A DNA stretch of 36,278 nucleotides from Saccoglossus kowalevskii (lineage: Eukaryota; Hemichordata; Enteropneusta; Harrimaniidae), in assembly GCF_000003605.2 (NCBI RefSeq), contig NW_003149272.1, positions 409,947-446,224 on the forward strand, in the 5' to 3' direction. A model generated the notes under the pieces. The model did no database searches. It saw only the letters and a program-made list of their open reading frames with translations, and was not told the DNA's origin. Positions 33,201-36,278 of the stretch are shown piece by piece. Position 1 is the first letter of the stretch. Each line of letters opens with the position of its first letter. A program made the translations under genes and the position numbers.

Positions 33201-34321
33201 CAGTGGTTGACTTTAGTGCTTTATGTTTTACAGGCACCAATTCATCTAGTACCTGAATTGGATGACTATGATTGGCAGGGACAACCTAAAAAGCTTGGTA
33301 TATCAGGGGAATATCAGAAACGCAATGCATCTTTAGCAATACAGTTGTGCAGAGCATGGATAAACGAGCATAAATCGAGTAAGTATTAAAACAATTTATA
33401 TTTATGGAGTTTCACGATATCGAAATAAACATGTTGCTGACATTTGTTGAAAATAATTTACCAATACTTTAAAACACCCCTAACAGTATCAGAAAGATTA
33501 TTGATACTTTTTGGAAATGTTGAGCTTAATGTCCATACGTGGAACTGTAATGTCTACAAGTTTTTGTTTTTCGCGTGTAAAACATAAACAAGTGACACTG
33601 ATTTTTCTATATTTTGCCAGGACTGCTTTTAAAAGGGAGCCCCAGACGTAATAAGCATAAGGCAATTTGGTTTACATTTAATGACGTAAATGTTCACGCC
33701 CCTGTGTACGGTTGATTGAACTCGATAACATTGCAAGCGCCTTTGTGCATTTTGGAGAAGACAAATTTGATTTTGCATCAAAACAGACGTGATTAGTTAC
33801 GATTAGTGAATCTGTATTAAAAAGCAAGGCGCTCTGCTATGTCATGATTTGACTCCTGAGACGTGTCTTGCTTTTGATTATAACTGTATTTCATGTAACA
33901 CATTTGACGTTGTTTACAGGGGAAATATACAATAAAAGTGTCTCAAATCATGCATTGCGGTAATATGTATACAATTGTGAATTCTACATTTAAATATACT
34001 TTACTTATACATTTGTTTCTATTATATTGTGTTTAGGTAAACGTACATTTGAACAAACTAAATTATTGCAGGTTTTAATATTTCCCGTTCACACACTAAA
34101 GTACATAAACGTTAATGAACTAGTAGTATCCAATAAATTAAGCATATGAGATTCAATAAACCGTTAATTGTATATATGGTATGCAACGTTTCTATTATCA
34201 TAACCATTTACGTTATTTTCGTAAGACCTCACTAGTTTTGAAGATGTACATACCAATGCCAGTGTAGAATACAGTAGTCTGACAGCTCCAGCATTCAAGT
34301 TACCGGACGCATTTATAAAAG
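27112..34321 (+). CDS. FPGS: Folylpolyglutamate synthase, internal part of a multi-exon gene
   Basis: This enzyme adds glutamates to folates with ATP, keeping folates in the cytosol and mitochondria for one-carbon metabolism. Seven exons join in phase: 27112-27222, 30631-30749, 30839-31007, 32483-32647, 32902-32979, 33234-33378 and 34226-34321. All have AG acceptors and GT donors and no internal stop. Seen in the product: the Mur-ligase-type P-loop GTKGKGS, then SSPHL and [21 protein letters not shown], the metal/ATP-site region ending LGDT, the [10 protein letters not shown] segment carrying the lysine that is carbamylated in this family, and [11 protein letters not shown]. About 237 codons are present against a usual ~500-590. 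The N-terminal exon (family LNTLQTN box) and everything after the linker, starting with the expected WPGRTQ exon, are not in the window. Oddities: GRGG replaces the usual GIGG, and about ten residues are missing before the FRLLT segment. Identification is secure; whether this copy is active is not. Confidence 0.9.
27223..28080. other. FPGS intron, left part
   Basis: AT-rich sequence without supported exon or repeat. Open frames are short and rich in F, I and Y codons, as expected by chance. Confidence 0.45.
28085..28646 (-). pseudogene. C2H2 zinc-finger gene fragment, frameshifted
   Basis: Read on the minus strand, a possible acceptor (ctattgtag) at 28647 is followed by repeats ending AKVSAHSVP. 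Then, in another frame, [20 protein letters not shown] with a following H gives the C-x2-C...F...L..H part of a C2H2 finger; the second histidine is lost. After a stop (28187-28185) a further frame shows [16 protein letters not shown], the 'H.GEKP..YEC..C' linker and start of another finger. Such proteins bind DNA in the nucleus, but at least three frame changes make this copy non-functional. It lies antisense in the largest FPGS intron. Confidence 0.65.
28380..28613. repeat. 117-bp tandem repeat within the zinc-finger fragment
   Basis: Two units begin at 28380 and 28497 (agg.atat.tggtacactg), 117 bp apart. Each encodes a 39-residue block with [11 protein letters not shown] on the minus strand. 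A shorter third unit with PAHSV lies near 28590-28613. A frame change separates the third from the other two. Confidence 0.75.
29014..29067 (-). CDS. Possible first exon for the zinc-finger fragment
   Basis: An ATG at 29067 opens a short stretch, [17 protein letters not shown], that ends exactly at a gtgagt donor. It lies about 370 bp upstream of the possible acceptor at 28647 on the same strand. A competing ATG within it stops after five codons. This rests only on splice-site position. Confidence 0.2.
29078..29210. repeat. Short ~42-bp tandem repeat, left of the LINE fragment
   Basis: Three diverged units start with ct(c/g)ga.(c/a)a(t/a)a.tgtt at 29086, 29128 and 29169. The same unit pair recurs at 30508 and 30550, on the other side of the reverse transcriptase fragment. 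Confidence 0.65.
29620..30490 (+). mobile_element. Non-LTR (LINE) reverse transcriptase fragment in an FPGS intron
   Basis: Plus-strand pieces in three frames give, in order, [34 protein letters not shown], then [17 protein letters not shown] and a [16 protein letters not shown] stretch. These match RT blocks 1 to 3 of LINE-type elements: 'K..GPDG', 'S..QAGF..G.ST.D' and 'A(F/L)VDF.KAFD.V', the last carrying the first catalytic aspartate. The sequence before about 29780 ([18 protein letters not shown]) looks like the linker between endonuclease and RT. Stops and frame changes are frequent, the YADD block is not present, and the element is dead. The clade cannot be assigned safely. Confidence 0.85.
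30500..30565. repeat. ~42-bp repeat, right of the LINE fragment
   Basis: Units start at 30508 and 30550 and match 29128 and 29169, including the shared tgtttattttgctcgaatat and surrounding phrase. The position suggests that the LINE lies within, or duplicated part of, this repeat. Confidence 0.6.
30631..30749 (+). CDS. FPGS: FPGS exon b (ATP-binding P-loop)
   Basis: The exon is 119 nt, entered in phase 0 and left after two bases of a serine codon. The acceptor is ttgtcatcag and the donor gtaagc. It encodes [10 protein letters not shown], the nucleotide-binding loop of folylpolyglutamate synthases, then [15 protein letters not shown]. The intron before it is 3.4 kb and is loaded with transposon remnants. 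Confidence 0.92.
30839..31007 (+). CDS. FPGS: FPGS exon c (SSPHL...RERIRING)
   Basis: The exon is 169 nt; its first base completes the split serine codon. It encodes [20 protein letters not shown] and ends HAFLQEK just before the donor gtaaga. The 89-bp intron before it is the shortest in the gene. Between the YKKLDA helix and FRLLT about ten residues found in the relatives I know, including a Met-Pro-x-Tyr-Phe stretch, are absent. Confidence 0.92.
31690..31890. repeat. Degenerate ~25-bp repeat in an FPGS intron
   Basis: A loose motif, (t)ttatg(t/c)agt.ccat.tct, recurs several times (for example near 31693, 31711, 31760, 31786 and 31869) with variable spacing. It looks like an old minisatellite. 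Confidence 0.4.
31972..32060 (+). pseudogene. Relic copy of FPGS exon f
   Basis: The stretch tggcagggacaataaaaaac and what follows aligns with 33273-33360 of the real exon (tggcagggacaacctaaaaa). The match runs through atatcag.gg, agaaa and caatacag and ends in c(t/a)(g)tgg. In the protein sense WQGQ is kept, then comes a stop. It lies in the intron between exons c and d, upstream of the true exon, and has several small indels. Confidence 0.55.
32288..32403 (+). pseudogene. Protein-like open stretch in an FPGS intron
   Basis: After aaagcag, an open frame reads [20 protein letters not shown] and then [19 protein letters not shown] to a TAG. Its composition is unusually protein-like for this AT-rich sequence. 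It contains a Met-Pro-x-x-x-Tyr-Tyr pattern, and FPGS exon c lacks a Met-Pro-x-Tyr-Phe stretch that relatives have. It could be a diverged exon c relic, an alternative exon, or unrelated. Confidence 0.3.
32483..32647 (+). CDS. FPGS: FPGS exon d (central ATPase core)
   Basis: The exon is 165 nt, 55 codons, phase 0 at both ends, donor gtgggc. It encodes [20 protein letters not shown] and, later, [19 protein letters not shown]. The second lysine of the family pattern IAxxKxGIxK is retained. The usual isoleucine of GIGG is an arginine, and the usual DHT/DHV is DHM. Confidence 0.92.
32902..32979 (+). CDS. FPGS: FPGS exon e (PAFTVPQ strand)
   Basis: The exon is 78 nt, 26 codons, phase 0 at both ends, acceptor cccgcag and donor gtatgt. 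It encodes [18 protein letters not shown] and then LARAKELD. This matches the family segment that follows the GIxK motif, where a 'PAFTV' strand precedes a helix. Confidence 0.9.
33234..33378 (+). CDS. FPGS: FPGS exon f ([11 protein letters not shown])
   Basis: The exon is 145 nt, entered in phase 0 and left after one base, acceptor tttacag and donor gtaagt. It encodes [14 protein letters not shown] and then [18 protein letters not shown]. GEHQxxNAxLA is the conserved helix start at the end of the N-terminal domain of this ligase family. Confidence 0.9.
34226..34321 (+). CDS. FPGS: FPGS exon g (inter-domain linker), last exon visible
   Basis: The exon is 96 nt, acceptor ttttcgtaag and donor gtaagc. 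Two bases complete the split codon from the previous exon, and one base of a glycine codon is left at the end. It encodes [13 protein letters not shown], the proline-rich linker that precedes the WPGRTQ-type start of the C-terminal domain. No WPGR-type exon is visible in the remaining 2 kb on this strand, so the C-terminal domain should lie beyond the window or is missing. Confidence 0.82.
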
Positions 34322-35559
34322 GTAAGCAATGATTTTATTTATTTGCATTACAATTATTATGCATAAAAGTAATAATATATTTAAATACGTTTTTTGCATT
34401 CACCATTCATATAGTCATACTAATACGTGAATGTAGCCATTGGACTCTTAATACAGAGAGATGATAGTAAATATATACCCAGGCCGTCTTAGATAAGGAC
34501 GAGAGTTATTAAATTATTTAAGACATTGTTGATGGGAACATGTTTTGGGAGTGGTCTTAATAAGTTTTGGCATCTTTGTTTGTTGACCATCTCACAAAAA
34601 TATATTTTTGAAAAGGTACCTGAGAGTTTGTCGCTGCAGTTCCAAGTTATTGATATCAACCTCAATCAATTTATGTTACCGCCTTTATTAATGTATTGTT
34701 ATAATTAAGGTAGCAGAATAGTTTTTTGGGCACTTTTCTCATTTTTTTGTGAAAATCACAAGCATAGCTCCATAAGGCATGCCACATACATTAGTGTATT
34801 TACTTTATTGAAAAAATAATATTTTGTACAAGTAAACTGTTTTTTTTTTCTTGTGTGCAAAGAAATACCCAAGTTTTTGTTTATCCAGTGTACACCTCAC
34901 CAGTACTTCTCATTAATATTCATGCCTAACAAACATAACTGAACTGAGGCTAAGCTATTTACAAACAACTGATAAGATATCTGTTTGTAGTTTTACACAC
35001 AGCTGATAAGATATGTGCACTGCTTCGTTTCGAGAGGAGGAAGCTGTACAGCAAAGACAAAAAATAACTTTTGAAACACAACACATTTTGAATAAACAAA
35101 AAGGTACATGAGTATATCACTCCAACGTATTACCGGATTCTGCCGTAAATTCGCTTAGGCCGTTTAACGGTAGTTTGGTTTTTTTAATTTTGTTTTATAT
35201 TTTGGGAAGAGGAATTTACGTTCTAAATGGTTATTTTAAATCTGCAACAATCAATCTGCGTGAAATGATACCCCATTGTGCGGGGAACTCAGTTGGAGAT
35301 TTTTTATATTTGATACATTGTATCTTTTTATGATCAGATCATGGGCCTTGTTCATGTGGACGGCGCAAGTGTTACGATCTCCTCGGCGTATATTTACACT
35401 CTAGGGAGCAAGCAAAGACGCTCATTTCCAAAATAATAATTTAATTAACAATGCCAATAAAAATAAAATAATCCCACATGTACATTGAATTATAAAAAAT
35501 GGCAATACGTTTACAGTCGTACATTTTATTTGGTCATCTACAATGTTCGTCGGTATCAT
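34322..35559. other. Sequence after the last visible FPGS exon
   Basis: No further FPGS exon is seen. A small repeated phrase (ctgataagatat, near 34969 and 35002) and A/T runs are present. Confidence 0.45.
35525..35530 (-). terminator. Poly(A) signal for the minus-strand acidic exon
   Basis: AATAAA on the minus strand (tttatt on the plus strand) lies about 30 nt beyond the TGA of the acidic terminal exon. Confidence 0.35.
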
Positions 35560-35661
35560 TCACAAATACTTGAAGGGCGTCTTATCTGTGATTTCTTCAC
35601 CTTCAAATTCTGGGTCACCGTCTTCGTCCAAAAAATCAAATTCGTCATTTAGCTTCCCAAG
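35560..35661 (-). CDS. Terminal exon with acidic tail, unknown protein or transposase
   Basis: The minus strand shows an acceptor-like gtgttag (35662-35663), then 33 codons, LGKLNDEFDFLDEDGDPEFE followed by GEEITDKTPFKYL, and TGA. The block is rich in D and E, unlike surrounding chance frames. Upstream on the same strand, in another frame, about 35665-35755 reads SAAVEETKNCCEYQAANGG, which could be part of the same protein before a frameshift or splice. The family is not recognised. Confidence 0.35.
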   Translation of the reverse strand, partial: LGKLNDEFDFLDEDGDPEFEGEEITDKTPFKYL

Positions 35662-35663
35662 CT

Positions 35664-36278
35664 AACACCTCTTGAAGTTTGCTGTTCAGTGACTCCACCA
35701 TTAGCGGCTTGGTATTCACAGCAGTTTTTCGTTTCCTCAACGGCGGCACTTACAAAGGCCCGGTAAAGGATTGGTCAGTTACTTCGGCCTAGGGGGGGGG
35801 GGGTCGGTGGATCAGTAGGGGGGTCACCCTGTTTTTGATATCATGTTTTCCAGAATTCACAAGCACTCATGCATATATTTTTAAAATTTTTATTTCAGAA
35901 CAAACGATAAAAAAGTTAATCGTACAAATGTGTTCTTAATAATAACTATTACCTATATTGCCTATAAATTTGTTGATGCAAAAAATGTTATAGGCTAAAT
36001 ATTTTGAGGTTAAAGTTGCCAAATAACTAACCGATTATGCAATGCGGCTAGAACCCCAATTATACAGTTAAGTTTTAAACACATCCCAAGTCCATGTGCT
36101 GCTGATATCAGATTATTTTATTTAAAGTCTGAAGTCACTCAACATTGTATAAAGATATTTACTGGATTTATCCAATTATAACAGGAGACGGAAAGACAAC
36201 ACAGCAATTAGTACAAAGAGCAGTGACAGTTTTTGTTCAAACAAGTCAAAAAAGTTAAGTTTGTGAAAATGCTGATAT
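35664..36278. other. Right edge, nothing further recognised
   Basis: It contains a poly-G run at about 35791-35802 next to a ggtcggtgg/ggggggtc phrase, then AT-rich sequence. An open frame in the last 100 bp (GDGKTTQQLVQRAV) resembles a P-loop by chance and has no further support. Confidence 0.35.

Noticed and set aside
36185-36255. GDGKTTQQL as a P-loop protein start
   Set aside because: It lacks a full Walker motif context, ends quickly in a stop, and does not match the expected next FPGS exon.

Overview
The window is AT-rich animal genomic DNA. Coding signal comes in short exons with GT/AG borders, spread over kilobases of non-coding sequence and broken transposons. There are no bacterial operons, ribosome binding sites or CRISPR arrays. 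The element types (a BEL/Pao LTR element, a non-LTR reverse transcriptase, and an ORF1-like fragment of a kind I associate with marine invertebrates) fit a marine invertebrate, perhaps a lophotrochozoan. The species cannot be fixed from the sequence.

Left part (1-13000): an exon-split gene of the 2-oxoglutarate/Fe(II) (isopenicillin-N-synthase-like) dioxygenase family lies on the minus strand. Its exons are at 10485-10324, 7199-7084, 6647-6461, 4946-4836 and 4158-4043. The first exon is amplified: an intact copy and a dead copy sit in two direct ~950-bp units (about 8691-10589), and a third copy lies in inverted orientation at the left edge (228-377, plus strand). The body of the gene has a one-base frame break and lacks an expected helical-domain exon, so it looks like a decaying paralogue or a locus with an assembly fault. 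A second, colinear direct duplication links about 1740-3720 with about 10790-12430 and carries two copies of a retroelement ORF1-like fragment.

Middle (13081-18841): a BEL/Pao LTR retrotransposon on the minus strand, with a 1.1-kb 5' LTR, gag, zinc-knuckle, protease, reverse transcriptase and RNase H remnants. It is full of stops, has lost the catalytic reverse transcriptase box and nearly all of the integrase, and shows no 3' LTR. To its right are a 45-bp minisatellite split by a ~670-bp insert (19672-20750) and an LTR-like block (21350-21925).

Right part (21926-36278): mostly non-coding. The best-supported gene of the window is here: folylpolyglutamate synthase (FPGS, plus strand), with seven exons between 27112 and 34321. 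Exons before and after these are not in view. Its introns hold a C2H2 zinc-finger pseudogene with a 39-residue repeat (minus), a LINE reverse transcriptase fragment (plus), a degenerate second copy of an FPGS exon and a protein-like open stretch. Near the right edge, a minus-strand terminal exon with an acidic tail and a poly(A) signal (35525-35661) belongs to an unrecognised gene or transposon.

I found no convincing new multi-gene system. The most interesting signals are the first-exon amplification of the dioxygenase locus, the exon relics inside the FPGS introns and the split coding-phase minisatellite.
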